The notes under the pieces were generated by a model that worked only from the letters and a program-made list of their open reading frames with translations, was not told where the DNA came from and made no database searches. The position numbers and the translations under genes are program-made. From Ceratodon purpureus (taxonomy: Eukaryota > Streptophyta > Bryopsida > Pseudoditrichales > Ditrichaceae): a stretch of 64,000 bases of DNA. The stretch lies in contig CM026423.1 of assembly GCA_014871385.1 (NCBI GenBank), forward strand, positions 22,343,792 through 22,407,791. Direction: 5' to 3'. Shown piece by piece: positions 23,043-35,500 of this stretch (its first letter is position 1; the number at the start of each line of letters is the position of its first letter).

Positions 23043-24030
23043 GCGCATTCCAGGCCTCTGTACACATTGTGTGAATTTGCTCAAAGTGCAGTGGCAGGTT
23101 TTGTTAGTAAAAGATCGAGAGTGGCATAGAGGTTTGCTGCACCATTTCTGGTCAAACTTCAAGTAGATATCTAAAGACGTCATTTAGAATGAAGATGACA
23201 GATTTGAAGATGCTGTTATATTGAAAGGTCGCCTGGCCTGTGCTTTGACACAAGGACCTGAATTTCCGAACTATGGAATTCAGATTTGTACATTGGGAGA
23301 TGACATTGACGAATAAACCAGCAATGTATGCCATGTTTTTATCCATATATTTTAGATCTATTTCTTGAATTTAGCTTCGGGTAACTTTGATTTTTTTTTT
23401 GTTTGTCTGTCGATTGAAAGTGTAAGTCTTCTGAATGAATTTATCTGGTGTCTCGGTAAATTAGCAGATCAAAACCGATGAAATGGTCTCCCATCGGATA
23501 TCCGGTGATCTTCTACCTGAAGTCAAGTATATTTGAACAGTGAACTTCATCTGGTATTGTGTGATACCATCTAACCTATATAGACTTGGTAAGATTTCAA
23601 ACATGGTGCTAACCGTCTCTTGAACATTGCTCGGATTCGAAGAATTAGTAATTCTATTTCTCACTCCTCCTTCTCATCTGATAATCTTGAACTTGAGTGT
23701 TTCTGGGGTTTTGCATATGCAGACAGTTTCCAGTCCTTGAGATATTGGTCTTGAACCGGTAGCGACAGCGCTATCCTTGGAATAGTAAGACTAAATGAAT
23801 AGATAAAAAAGACTTTTTACATTGAATTTAGTACAGACAATATAGCAGACGAGTCGGTACTTCCGCCGCTCACGAATTATCCAGTCTGTCACTGTTTGCA
23901 CAAACACTGTGAACAATTCATCCTAATTCATATATAGCTGTCACGTTCGTAATTCTAAGTCATTTCCGAAATCCATGGCCCTCGAACTTAGGGTATCACC
24001 TGCACGCAGATGGCAGAGGATGTTGGTAAT
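23043..24030. other. 3' region of acetyl-CoA synthetase and intergenic DNA
   Basis: The first few hundred bases should be the 3' untranslated region; AATAAA occurs at about 23314 (GACGAATAAACC). Beyond that nothing is recognised. Confidence 0.4.
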
Positions 24031-24597
24031 TTTTTAATTTTTTTTAATTTTTTTTTTTGATGTTGGTAATTTTGGGCAGTGTGAGATACCCACCGGAGAT
24101 GGCGGCCGATGGCTTTGCCACAGAGTGACCCACATACATGTATCGCTGTATGTATTGGTTACATGATGCATCAGGTACATGAGACCCATTTTCATGAAAG
24201 CCTTAAATTGTTTTTGAAGTATAACTTCCATGTAACATCTACATGATTTTACACATTGTAACTTGCAACATTGCATGTTATGTAAAAGTTACATATATGT
24301 TACATTTGTAACTTTTATGTATGCTTTCCATTGTAATTATCATATAAATAATTTGAGAATTAATGTTACAATTTTTTTACGAATGTTTTATATGATTTCT
24401 ACATAATGATCAATTAGATGTTCTATGGAAACAGTTGTAAGATCGTTACATGAAATTTATGTGGATGTCTCAAAAGCAATTGACTTATAAATGTTACAAG
24501 AATTTCATGTAGAAGTTACGAAATGATTTTGTGAATTATTAATTCACAAAATGATGGGCTTTTGTGATAATAACGGTAGCTACATAATACAAAATCC
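24031..24597. repeat. Segment dense in TTACAT/ATGTAA words
   Basis: Between about 24110 and 24560 the words TTACAT, ATGTAA, GTTACA and TGTAAC occur many times in both orientations, around AT-rich DNA. The clustering suggests an eroded transposon end or a self-complementary repeat. Clear terminal repeats and target duplications could not be defined. Confidence 0.35.
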
Positions 24598-25026
24598 ATG
24601 CTTTATTCACTAACACTAGTACGAACAAGCATCTTTTGCCTTTTACTTAAAAACTTAGAGACGATAGCTTACAATCATACTAACAAAAATTTGATCAAGG
24701 CAGTTCTAATTAAATCATTTTTAACATATCTATATAATCAGACTGTCAACCTGCTGGTGTTTATGAGGCCAAAATTGTACTACTACAATATGCTAATAAA
24801 ACAATCTGATTATCATCTAACATCTGCATATTACCATGAAGGTTATGAATTGTTATTGCAAAACAAAAGTTGCTCTAAACTAGAGAATTATAACGAGGAG
24901 CCTACCGTAAATACTTCTGATCAAGCAGTGACCCGCATTAAAGATAGTGCATGCTTCAGCATTGCACACAATAAAAATTGTGACACTTTTGCATATCAAA
25001 TTCCACATTTGCCAAATTACCAATAG
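24598..25026 (+). CDS. AT-rich open frame of 142 codons, unknown
   Basis: An uninterrupted ATG-to-stop frame in AT-rich DNA encoding 142 residues rich in Leu, Asn, Tyr and Lys, with no domain, signal peptide or transmembrane segment that I can name. Lengths like this are somewhat long for chance in DNA of this composition, but the neighbourhood is degenerate transposon DNA and no splice-linked exons are seen. It may be a piece of an old element or an accident. Confidence 0.15.
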   Translation: MLYSLTLVRTSIFCLLLKNLETIAYNHTNKNLIKAVLIKSFLTYLYNQTVNLLVFMRPKLYYYNMLIKQSDYHLTSAYYHEGYELLLQNKSCSKLENYNEEPTVNTSDQAVTRIKDSACFSIAHNKNCDTFAYQIPHLPNYQ

Positions 25027-26057
25027 ACATGATGTTCAACCAGAAACAACCTCCTATTTTCTTGAGGAAGGTGTAGGTTCTCACTTTCCATTGGAGGGGA
25101 TATAATGCTTCTTCCTGCCGAATGAGCATGTAAACATTAAGGAATGGAATAGGCTTAGATGTGATTTAAAAAAATAAAAGCTTGTATTCAAATTATCCCA
25201 AATTATTCCTCGGTAAACAAGTTCAACATTCTTTGGATTACAACACTTTGCATCATAAAGATCTTAGAACTAGACTTGCTTAGCCAAGACACAACAACAT
25301 TGATACCATCTAAATGCATAATAACGCTAGCATTGTTAACAAAGATTTTGTGCATAATGGAAAGTTAAGTGACCTTAGCCTACATGGTTGATGCACGACC
25401 ACAACCAACTGCGACAGCTGACGTTCCCTTTTCCTGCGCATCATGTATAGTGATGTTAAGAAAATTGTAACAATTCATTCCCTTCTGTAATACGATAACG
25501 TTGAGTTTCAATACACAAAGTTACACGTGAAACCATGTTGTGCTTCAAAAACTTTCTAAATAGAAGAACTACATCACAAGAATATATTTACCTTAATCTC
25601 AAACTGATCATGCCAAAAACTCCCGCAATACATGAGTTTCAACCGATTGAAGCCCTATGACAAGTCAACGCTTTGATTTGCTTTAATCTACAACAAAAAA
25701 TAATATTGTTACTGCAAAGCCAAAGCAAAGCTAACAATTCCCTATTCAGTAAACTAATTCCACACTTGTAGAACCTCCATACTTTGACATTAACAATATC
25801 ATATAAGGTAGAGGAAAATGTAGTACACTGCTCACCATCACTTTTCTTATCAAAACAAGAATACTTGCATGGCTAACACATGTGCGCATGACTCAAACGA
25901 AATACACAAACTAAGGCTATGAGAACGGACGACCCTCGTCTCTTTCTCAAATGCCGTCAAATTTCACAAATTAAAGCTAGAAGATGCTTATCTATCTTTG
26001 TCGATTACCATTATTTAGGATTTGAGAAGAATTGCTACGTATAATGTACCAACTATG

Positions 26058-26094
<37 letters not shown>

Positions 26095-27540
26095 TCAAGA
26101 TGGAAGCAATGAGTTCCGTATCGTTTAATCTCCTGAAAAGGTCAGACGAATTCCCTTTGCTCGAAGCATATGGCGGAAAACACCGTATTTGTGGCGCCTT
26201 CTCAAACATTGTCAATAACAAATAGGCGTGCTTCATCTTAAACATAGCTGCCAACAACTCGGAGATCCTAATAACCTATAATGCTGCACAAGGCTTTGTT
26301 TATTACGCTACAAACTAGAAGATAGTTATACTACACAACTAAAGAAATAGAGTCTCATTTTGACAAATCACACAAAGTTCTAGAGAGGCTGCAAAAGAAT
26401 TAGGAGAATTAATGCCCTAACCTAGAGGAGCGATCAAACAACAGATTGCCGAGGACTCAGACTGCGTTGAAACTCACATAGATTATGTTTTAGGAAATGG
26501 CAATTGACGCCATTTCACTTTGTTATTTCCAATACTGAAAAGCTAGTAGCCGTCTTTCTTTGGACAAAGTTCTATTTTCGGTTGCCAAAGGTGGTTGAAT
26601 TATTATCATCTGATCATGTTGAGCAACATGAAGCAATTTAATTTGTCACATTTAATTTTACTACTAAAAATAATACAATAATTTAAATTTAAATTTTTAC
26701 TAAATGAAATAACATGTTTACTACAAATCGTAATTTTTTCATATATTTTGATAAAAATTTGAAATGAGGATGGATTTTTAAAGTGATTGTAAAGAAAACT
26801 TATTTTGATTACAAAATGTATTAGAAAATTCCAATTTTTTTACTAAAGGTATAAATTACAATGAAAATCATCGGTGTATTTAAATTTAATTTTTTTTGTT
26901 ACTTCTTGGTAATATCTATTATACTTGTAACTACAATCAAACACTCAATTTTCAAGAAGAAATCAAAAATTAAAGTCGAGTACATATTAGACTTGGCAAG
27001 CTTCATTTTGTTAATGAAGCTTAAAAGAAGTAAAAATAAACACCACTTACTAAAAGAATGTTGTAGCCTTAATAAGATAAACAACTTGCATTGTAAAAAG
27101 GAATAAATTGTAGATTAAAGAAACAAAGGAGAGAACCTTGCTTCATTGGCCTTTTGCTCTTCAATCAACTTTGTCATCTATGTATGTTTTGTAATTTTAA
27201 AAAAAAATAAACCTATCAAAAACCAACATAACGTTTTGTACACTGTACATATTTTTTTCCATGATGATAAAAAACAATTACATACGAATATTATTGGCAT
27301 GATTGGAGATCTCACGATAATCTATGCCGTCAATGTTTTATTCAGAGTCTTCGGGCTCTACGACTTGAATTCGTCGCATGTCACCAGGAAACCCTAATAC
27401 AATCCTTACGCACTTTTGAATTTCTTCATGATTCTTTGTAGTGTTGTGCGGGTCCATTGTGTCATTCTTCATTGCAAGTCCCAACTCCATCACATCCATT
27501 ATAAAAAAATACATTTAAAAAATGAATAAAAAATTTGTGT
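25027..27540. other. AT-rich intergenic DNA
   Basis: No supported gene. It contains a pure 35-base A-run at 26058-26092, possibly a retroposon tail, and several short low-complexity frames that I do not accept. Confidence 0.5.
26058..26092 (+). repeat. Pure poly(A) run of 35 bases
   Basis: An uninterrupted A tract after CCAACTATG. It could be a homopolymer microsatellite or the 3' tail of a plus-strand retroposon insertion. Flanking direct repeats were not identified. Confidence 0.8.
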
Positions 27541-27545
27541 AAACA

Positions 27546-28000
27546 CATTAAAAAATACAAAAGTGAAGATTCCTACACCATACAAGGAAAAACCCGCTTG
27601 TTCAAGGTTATTTTTACTGTTGCATCTGCTGAATATTTCGCACCATAAAACGTCTTTGCTAGTGCTCCATGCAATGCATTGGAATTTGGATCCAAACAGA
27701 TCAGAATGTCTTCAATCTCTTTAGCTATTTCCGCAACTCTTCCAATTCCATTCTCTCAGATGCATTGTGAGGCGCACGAGATCTCGCTGTGTTTGCTTGA
27801 GTCTCGGCTATCAACTCTTCTTCTTGACCTCTTCCTCCATCTTCCTGTGAGATGGATCCTCCTCTATCTCGCCGTGATGTGAATCCTCTTTCATCTCGTC
27901 GCAAGCCCGACGCACCTCCATCTCCTCGTGATCCCAAGGCCCCTCCATCTCTTTACAAAACTGACAACCTTCCCGATCTAGCCCTAGCAATGGGATTCTG
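27546..28000 (-). pseudogene. Frameshifted minus-strand coding remnant
   Basis: Minus-strand reading gives an Arg/Gly/Asp-rich part (GLRRDERGFTSRRDRGGSIS, then GQEEELIAETQANTARSRAP, MELEELRK) that hits a TAG, while a frame shifted by one base continues AEIAKEIEDILICLDPNSNA, LHGALAKTFYGAKYSADATV and KITLNKRVFPCMV to a stop. Joined by a one-base change these form one continuous protein-like stretch of over 120 residues, so this is probably a dead coding sequence. I do not recognise the family; transposon origin is likely from the setting. Confidence 0.35.
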
Positions 28001-28660
28001 TAAAAAAGCCCAATTCTTTGTTGACAAGTCGTGTCCACATCTTCAATTCCCTTTCGAATCAACTATGTCTGTCGTCTTGTAGTCATGCCTTAAAATAATG
28101 CTGCATGTTTTTGTGAACTACAGACAACGTGAAAATCTTTATTGACAAAAACATCATACTTCACACTTAGTTAAGGCCTTTGGCAAACTGCAATTTAAGG
28201 TTTTACACTGAACTTCATAACTAGAAAATTCAAATATTGATGTATAACATAGTATCTGCACAATCCATGTGTTGACATCCACTATTAAATGTAAATATTG
28301 GGTATAACAACCAATGCCTTTAATACAACATCATACCTTCGTATGCAAGGTCCTTGCTCACCCACAACTTTCTCAAGTTCTTAAGCTTTGGGAATATTCT
28401 CTATAAAGAGCCTATGTTTCGATTATAATTGAGAAAATCTTGGCTTCCATCCCTAAACCTTAAAGAAATTCAATATAGTTAATCTTGCTCAATTTAGCAA
28501 ATATTTGGTAACATTACAATGTTATCACAAAGACCAGTACAATCTGAGGAATCCAAAACAAGATTTGTGAGTATACTTAAATCACGTCAAAGAAATAAAA
28601 TGCAAGGATTGCCTTCACTTCTAATGTTTCAATCATAGCTTTTTTTGCATTCTGCTTGTT

Positions 28661-29128
28661 CTAGGAGGATTCAAAAGCACAATCCTTATTTTGACTAGTA
28701 TCTTTGTTCTTCAAGAGACAAACCTGGCCAGTATTATGACACGATCCATGCAAGTTTGTTTCCATGTCGCCCACTGATCTTGCTTGCTCTGGAGGCGCTC
28801 GATTCTCACTCCCACTGTATGGTTGTTGGAGCCTTACCCGAACCTGCTGCCTGGTTTCAATTTGTTGGCCCGTACCCCAACTCACTGCTTGTAGTAGCGT
28901 TGTGTTTTGCTGCCTCATTTCGTAAATGTCGTCACTGAAATCCTCCCGAGAGCTTCTACGTGCACGCTCATCAAAGGAAATTGGTGCAAGCGGACTAAGT
29001 GGATTGAACATATTTCTCCTTCCAGTTTGATAGCTTACAAATGGGAATTGGCGATGTGAGCGGTCAGCAGTCCCCCTTCTCAGGAAGTACCGCATGGCAC
29101 CACGATGCTTATCATTGTTAAGAGACAT
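28661..29128 (-). CDS. Hypothetical protein in a transposon-like setting
   Basis: An ATG-started frame of 155 residues on the minus strand, with a basic, Arg-rich N-terminus (RYFLRRGTADRSHRQFPF), NMFNPLSPLAPISFDERARR, and a Gln-rich segment. A possible donor follows NTGQ (CAG|GTTTGT), so it could be a first exon whose partners lie at 27.5-28 kb on the same strand. Composition is balanced and protein-like, unlike the surrounding AT-rich DNA. Family unknown. Confidence 0.3.
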   Translation of the reverse strand: MSLNNDKHRGAMRYFLRRGTADRSHRQFPFVSYQTGRRNMFNPLSPLAPISFDERARRSSREDFSDDIYEMRQQNTTLLQAVSWGTGQQIETRQQVRVRLQQPYSGSENRAPPEQARSVGDMETNLHGSCHNTGQVCLLKNKDTSQNKDCAFESS

Positions 29129-30350
29129 TTCAGTTCACTCCTTTCAGAAATTTAAGCACAATCTAATTGAACAAAATTCTCATACATTGCAAAATTCTCC
29201 AGTATTCTCTATTCGACACTCTTCTCTACACTTTGTCAATCTGAAGGAATAATCATCAATGATTGATACATACTCCAAATGATGGCAAATGCAAAATCGC
29301 ACAAGAGTTGCACTAAAAGCATATGTGGCGGCACCCATTACTCTCAACATTCAATGTTAAGGACACTTGTTGTTTAATATAAAAGCCGTCATTTTCTAAA
29401 TTGAGCATAATTATATTAGACGGCTGCTGCCTTATATTAAGAAGACTTCCTTTTACTTTTAACTATTTTGCTGCGATCCATCATCAATTGCCTTGAACCT
29501 AAATCCGTTGGATGGATTCCCCAAAATTCCTCTCTACCCGATTGCACGATGATTGAATTCATCACTATTGCTTAAGTGACATATCATAGGATACGCCTTT
29601 GGAAGGGGGGGAGGTTCTGAATATAGGTGTTCATACCATACACTCATTAGTAACAAATGTTATTGCAAAGCAACGGTAATAATTCAGATACCATGGACAA
29701 TAGTGATCCTTTTACTTGATTGCCTTCCTAACCAAATATTGCGTGCATACCTCATGAATATTACCACAGCTGAAGCAGAGTGTATGTAGATCTTTCTTTA
29801 TAGTGTCTTGAGTAATACAGTACCGCCAACAAATATTTTTGACCAACAAGTGTAGTGCGTGAGGAACCAGAGGAGGAAAAGAAGAGCCTACATGCAATGA
29901 TATACATGCACGCTTCACTCAAGTTATTTTTTGGGCCTGCATTGCAGTTTACATATATAGTAGGGCCGACTTGCTCATAGTTAGGCGGAGGCATCTAAAT
30001 TCCACCCAACAAGTAACTATAATTTGGGATCTTAATGGCTTACTAGAACTGCATTGATCTAAATTTCAACTTCTTTTTTGAACTCAAATTCATTAAAGGT
30101 ATTAATCCATTCCAAATTCGACCAAATGACACCGTACTTGGCAAAAATGCCAATAATATTCCAAGATTTGAGGCATCTATTTTTAGGATTATTGATGCCA
30201 AACCTACAAATAAATTATGGTATATAATATTATAAATTAAAAAAATTATAGAGTTCTTTTAGATATTTTTAAAATTGGAAGCTATTAACAGTGAAGTTAA
30301 CGAGGTGTATTGGAATTAACATATCTAGTAGGTGAAGAGATAAAAGTACT
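29129..30350. other. Intergenic DNA with weak transposon-like coding pieces
   Basis: On the minus strand at 29712-29994 two overlapping frames each look partly protein-like; one contains PLVPHALHLLVKNI, which loosely resembles the AAHALNLL region of plant hAT transposases. The match is too weak to call. No intact gene is present. Confidence 0.25.
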
Positions 30351-30502
30351 TTAGATCTTGGAGTAAATGATAAAAACTCCTAGATCTAGACTAGAAAGTG
30401 AAAAGACTAGCAATAGACTTTATATCTAGGAGTAAAGGATAAACTACTTAGATTTAAGAGTGGAATAAAAAGTGAAAAGACTAGAAGTAAACTTTAGTTC
30501 TT
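30351..30502 (+). repeat. Two-unit tandem repeat, about 72-75 bp each
   Basis: Both units contain, in order, TAGATCTTGGAGTAAATGAT (or its TATCTAGGAGTAAAGGAT variant), an ACT-CTAGAT/ACTTAGAT block, AAGTGAAAAGACTAG and an AGACTTTA/AAACTTTA end. They are clearly related but diverged. The surroundings are AT-rich. Confidence 0.55.
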
Positions 30503-31895
30503 TTGGGGAGAGAACAATTATGTAAGGCTCTTTGGTGAGAAAAAAGAACCACTTCTTGTATAAACTTCTCTATATGGTTGGATAGTAAATCTTAGATTAT
30601 TTTCATATAATATTTTTATATTTTGTGAGAGTTGGTGCCAAACCGTGAGATGTTTGTTACATTGTTATATTCTATAAGCTAAAAGGTTTTGTTCAACGCA
30701 TTATATGTTATGTTGTTAATATTTTTACTTATTTAATTGTTGTTGTAATAAACTTACAATTGTTCTCATAGTTTAAATTTAAAAAATGCCGATTTGTGAT
30801 ATGTGTAAAAATAAATTGTAAAACTGAAGCTGCATTGAAAGAACATTAAAAAAGAAGTGAAATCATTACACGTGGTGAATCATAAGTGTTGCTCACTTGT
30901 CTCAATGTCAATAGGAATGTTAAGAGGAAAACTAATAAATTTAGATGTTCAAATAGAAGATTCAAACCAATTCTTAGAAATAGATATCAATGTCCACAAT
31001 TAGACTAATATAAGAATGAGCCAACAGCAACCTCAAACTTCAATTCTATCATGGTAGATATCTAACCTTCTAACAAAATAAATATAAGTAGAAGAATAAA
31101 AAACAAAATAACTTCGTGCTCTACAAATGACTCATAACAGAACTGCCTTACGATAAAGGCCAATTCCAAAAAATTGTTATATCCTTCTACTACCTTGAAG
31201 ATCATTTATATGAGCATTTATATATTTCTAATGGCCTAAAGAAATAACATTGTATCTTTAGAAAGCTTTGTAATTTCCTACGTCCTACATTCATTCCATT
31301 GCTAGAATTTTCATTGATTTCACATTTTTTAAAGATCCTTCTTAACATTTTCAACAAAGTTGTCATTTGTATTGTGTTGAATTTGTTCAATTAGAAATAG
31401 AAGACATGTGGAAAGCTATCATACAAATCATATATTATTGCTCCAATATCGCATAGCTAAAAAATGCAAGTAATTTTCTTTTTGAGGTGTGCACACTGCA
31501 CTTGGACAGCATCCGGTTGTAACATCGCGGAACGCCACTCACTGCAGGCTCCACATCAAGCCCGAGTCCCGACCGAGCACCCAGAAGTTAGAACCTGCGC
31601 GTTGTGACCGTTACTCCAACATGGATGAACAAGGACAACACAGTGACTCCGTGACGCCATAGTTCATCCCCACCTCACAGAATCCATCCACCCTTCACCG
31701 GCGGAGGGGTGGCATGCACGATTCCAGATTTGGTGGCGCGGGGAGCATTCAAAATTCAAACATCCACACACAGCAAACCCGGTTCAAAAATGGCGGAACT
31801 CAGCCTCGCTCGCTCCGACCCAAGATCGGAGTCGCCAGCCATCGCTCCATCGATCCAGCGATGCAGCGATTGATGTAACATAACTTACTGTATGC
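30503..31895. other. Intergenic DNA
   Basis: AT-rich to about 31.47 kb with no supported gene, then an abrupt change to balanced, CpG-containing sequence that leads into the ASPM-like gene. Confidence 0.45.
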
Positions 31896-31925
31896 AATGC
31901 AATGCAATGCAATGCTATGCTATGC
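31895..31925 (+). repeat. (GCAAT/GCTAT)n pentamer repeat
   Basis: About four GCAAT units followed by two CTATG units. It is a short tandem repeat about 600 bases upstream of the ASPM-like start, possibly in its promoter or leader. Confidence 0.8.
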
Positions 31926-32543
31926 GTGGATGCGTGATCGAGTACCGCCAATGAGGATTGCGTGTACAAGTGTGGAGGTCGACATCGTCGCCACCGTTGC
32001 CCACAAGCTCGGCCTCGCGTACCACCCCAAGACCAAGAGCAAGGCCCCCACTTATGTGCTTCTCGTCGTGCTCCCGGACCGGCCCAGGAAGCGCCACAGT
32101 AGTACGCTGCCTCTCGTGAATTGGATGGCGTTGGTCACTCTGGCCATGAGCCGGGCCATGCAGCCGAATCGAATCTGATGCAGTTGATATTGCAATCACC
32201 TCCTCGCAGCTGAACGAACTTGCGATCTATTGACTTCCATGTAATTTGAACTTAACTTCCATCGTCTTGAGGTTATTTAATGTTTGGTGGTGATGTGATC
32301 GATCGTGCATTGGGTGTGTTGTGTTTTTTGATGGGATGATGAGTTGGAATTGTGGTTCTTGTGCTGCAGGTTGGTGTTTCTTGTGCTGTAGGGAGAATTG
32401 GGCAGGAGATGATGCGGTGGAGTGGTGGTGATGGGATTGGTTTTCTTGCGGTGGGGGGCAGGAGGGGGGAGTTCTGTGATGCTGGAATGTGCGATGGGTG
32501 TGATTTGAGGGGTTAGGGTTTTAGGGAGGAGGGTTTCGTTAAA
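31926..32543. other. Upstream region of the ASPM-like gene
   Basis: A 90-odd-codon frame exists on each strand at 31.9-32.2 kb, neither with a recognisable domain, so I treat this as promoter and leader. GC content rises toward the ATG at 32544. AACGG, the core of plant mitosis-specific activator sites, occurs on the minus strand near 31995, but one core is weak evidence. Confidence 0.35.
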
Positions 32544-35500
32544 ATGGATCAGTGGGGCAGGGTTGGGGGGGACGCGACGCCTGCGTGGAGCAGGAAGCGG
32601 AAGAGTTTGGAGAGAGGGGACGTGAAAGGGGTGCTTCCGAATAAGAAGTTTCAGAGCCCGCTTATTATTACGGCGCCCAGTGGGAAGACAGCGACGAAGA
32701 CGAAGTCTCGTCTGCCTTTGTGTGATGGCAATGGCAGTCTTGATGAGGATCAGATCAAGCAGCAGTTTCTGGCACGGATTAGTGAGGCTGAGGCGCTTCT
32801 TAAGCAGAAGCGGAACACGTCGCAGGAGTCGATTCTCGCGTCGCTTTGTAAGTCCGGGTTGGCGACGCCGCGGAAGGTGAATTCGGGTATCACTACGCCG
32901 AATCCTTTCTCGTTTATGACTCCGGGAAGGCGACGAGAGTCGGTTGCCGGGAGACGAGAGTCGGTTGTGGGGAGGAGGGACTCCGTGTGTGGGCGTAGGA
33001 GCTCAATATCTGGTAGGAGGGAAAATCTTTATGTAAGGACGCCATGCGCGCAGCAAAGTGCGCGGGTTCCAATGTCTGCCAGGAAGATGCGGTTGCGGGC
33101 GTCGATGCAGCTGAAAATGCTTGAGAGTCAGGAGCAGCAAGTGTCACGGGCCGCGCAGGTGAAATGGGAGGTGTGGATGGATAAGCAAGAACGGGCGTAC
33201 GGTGGCTTGTTGAATGACATTTTGAAACAAACTATGGACCCAAATGTGAAGGTCATGGAGATCAAGCATTCTGTGGGATCCTTGGGAAGATCGTCTGGTC
33301 ATGGCGTGGGAATCGGGTCATTGTCTCTTGATAGCAGCCGCTGCCATTTCATAAATTCAGGAAGAACTATCTCAGGTACAACCAACTTGCGTCTTTTACT
33401 ATTGAGGAAAGGGCACTTTCCTCTCAGCAGATTAAGCATACATAGCTGAAGCTACGAGCAACGTGTGAAAGTGGCCGGATAATGGTGTTGCCCAAAGATT
33501 TGCTGACTCCTGTGCAGACCCAAATCTTGCGTGCCACTGGTGCATGCATATTAGGGGCGAGCTCGTTTAGTTACGGTTAACGAACATCTTGTCAGCTGAA
33601 ATTTTCTCCTCAGCCTATTATCTGAAAGGGCAGTCGATTAATCTGCAGACGTCATACGATCTGTATCCTGGAGTATACAAGGAATTGCTGCCTCATCGTC
33701 CCGACGTGTGCTTCTGAAATTCCCATTTTATGCCATGCAGAAAGCAAAACCTGAGGAAAACGGTTTTTAATCTTTGGAGAATCGCTGTAATTGTGATCTG
33801 TTTAGGCAAAAGATCTGTCTAACTTGAGAGTGTTTCCTGACCAGATGATGACAAGAAGCCTTTCCCGGTTGGTCAACAGAACCGAAGGATTGTATCGAAG
33901 GCGCGGATGTCAGCCTCGCGGACATCCAGGGAAATGAAAGATAGCATGGGGAATGACTTGCAAGCATCTGATGCCTGTCTCAACCAAATCTGCAGTGTTT
34001 TGGAACTAAAGCGCCGCCTTGTTCCGTACTTAGAGGACAGCAAGTGTGACAGGATAATTTCAACTATGACACAAATAGCCAAGGTAACTCTCTAAAACTG
34101 TATACTTAGGTAAGCTATCTGGGTAGCTAATTCGTATGTCTTTAGCCAGAACATCATGAAGCAACAGCTCTGACTTACATCTTCTTCTTAGCAGATTGTC
34201 AGAAGTGGTTGGTGTGTAACGTTAACCGATTCAAGTCAGGACCAACTTCATGCATACAATTAATATGCCTGTAAATCTTGGAATGCGTGCAGTATATAGA
34301 TGATGGGAGATTGCGGATGAAACCCAATTGCATCATTTTGTCCGATGTCGCGCTGCGGACGAAAGCATTTGATGTTCTCTTCAGTTACAACCCTGTCTGG
34401 CTCCGACTAGGTTTGGCCATCATCCTAGGACCTATTGCTTCCATTAATAAGAGTATGTCGACGCTGGACGTTATCGAGTCCGAAGGGGAGAATCATCCTC
34501 AGACTACCTTCCTGCAAGTACTCATTGAGGAGCACTTTTTTGGCGATTCCCTTCTTGCCAAGCAATTCGCCACGAACAAGTAATCCTTGCACTAATCTCG
34601 AATCCTGAGAGTTGTACTGCTTGATCTCCTAATCTTCATTCTATTCCTAGTTACTTTTGAACTTTTGTTTTTGACGAATCGAGTCTTGTGCTTGGGCTTT
34701 GTGACAGTCGGGGTGCAAAGACCCAACTTAAACATATGCTTTATCAGATGAATGGCTGTAGGAAAATGTGACGCCTTAAAGTAGCCTGGAATTTGACTTA
34801 CAGACCTGTTTAGACCATGGTATCTAGTATCGCTGTTGGTGTGTTGATCGACTTATCACATATCTAAATATTTTTGCTCTGGTGCGTTGATCGACCCCTT
34901 TTTTTAGTTACTTGGCAACCAAACTGACTGGTTGTTCTAGTCATATAATATCGTTTCTTCACTAAAGCTGCTGTATGCGTTATTCTAAACTCCTAGAAGT
35001 GTTCTTGGTAAGCATTATATTCATCCCTACATCTCATCAACTCATTTGTACTGCCTCAGGTCTATAGATGGTCTATATCGTGACGGATACAAAGAGGCGT
35101 TGGGAAAAATTATATTAAAGAGGATATTTCTTCTTGTTCTTGTACTCGACAAAATCAAAAGTGAAACGGCCCTAGATGGTCAACGTGGCATTGATGGACT
35201 TGATGGTGGCTCGCCAATACTGTTTCAACCAAATGGTTGTGTTAAATCCAGCCGACAAGCTTTAGAAGGTGCTGTTTTTTTGGAGACATATCACCTTGGT
35301 CCAGTTCAGATATTCATGGGTGTCATCAAAATATGGGGCACTGTGATGACCCGCCTCAATCATTTGTGAGAAGCTCGTTAATCTTTTTGTCTTAATTGTC
35401 TTGTTTCAGTGGTTGATGTTGTCTGTTGTTCTTTTATCAGATTTTCTCTCACATGTCATGCAAGGAGAAGGAGATCTCATTGTACACGTTGGGAAGCTTG

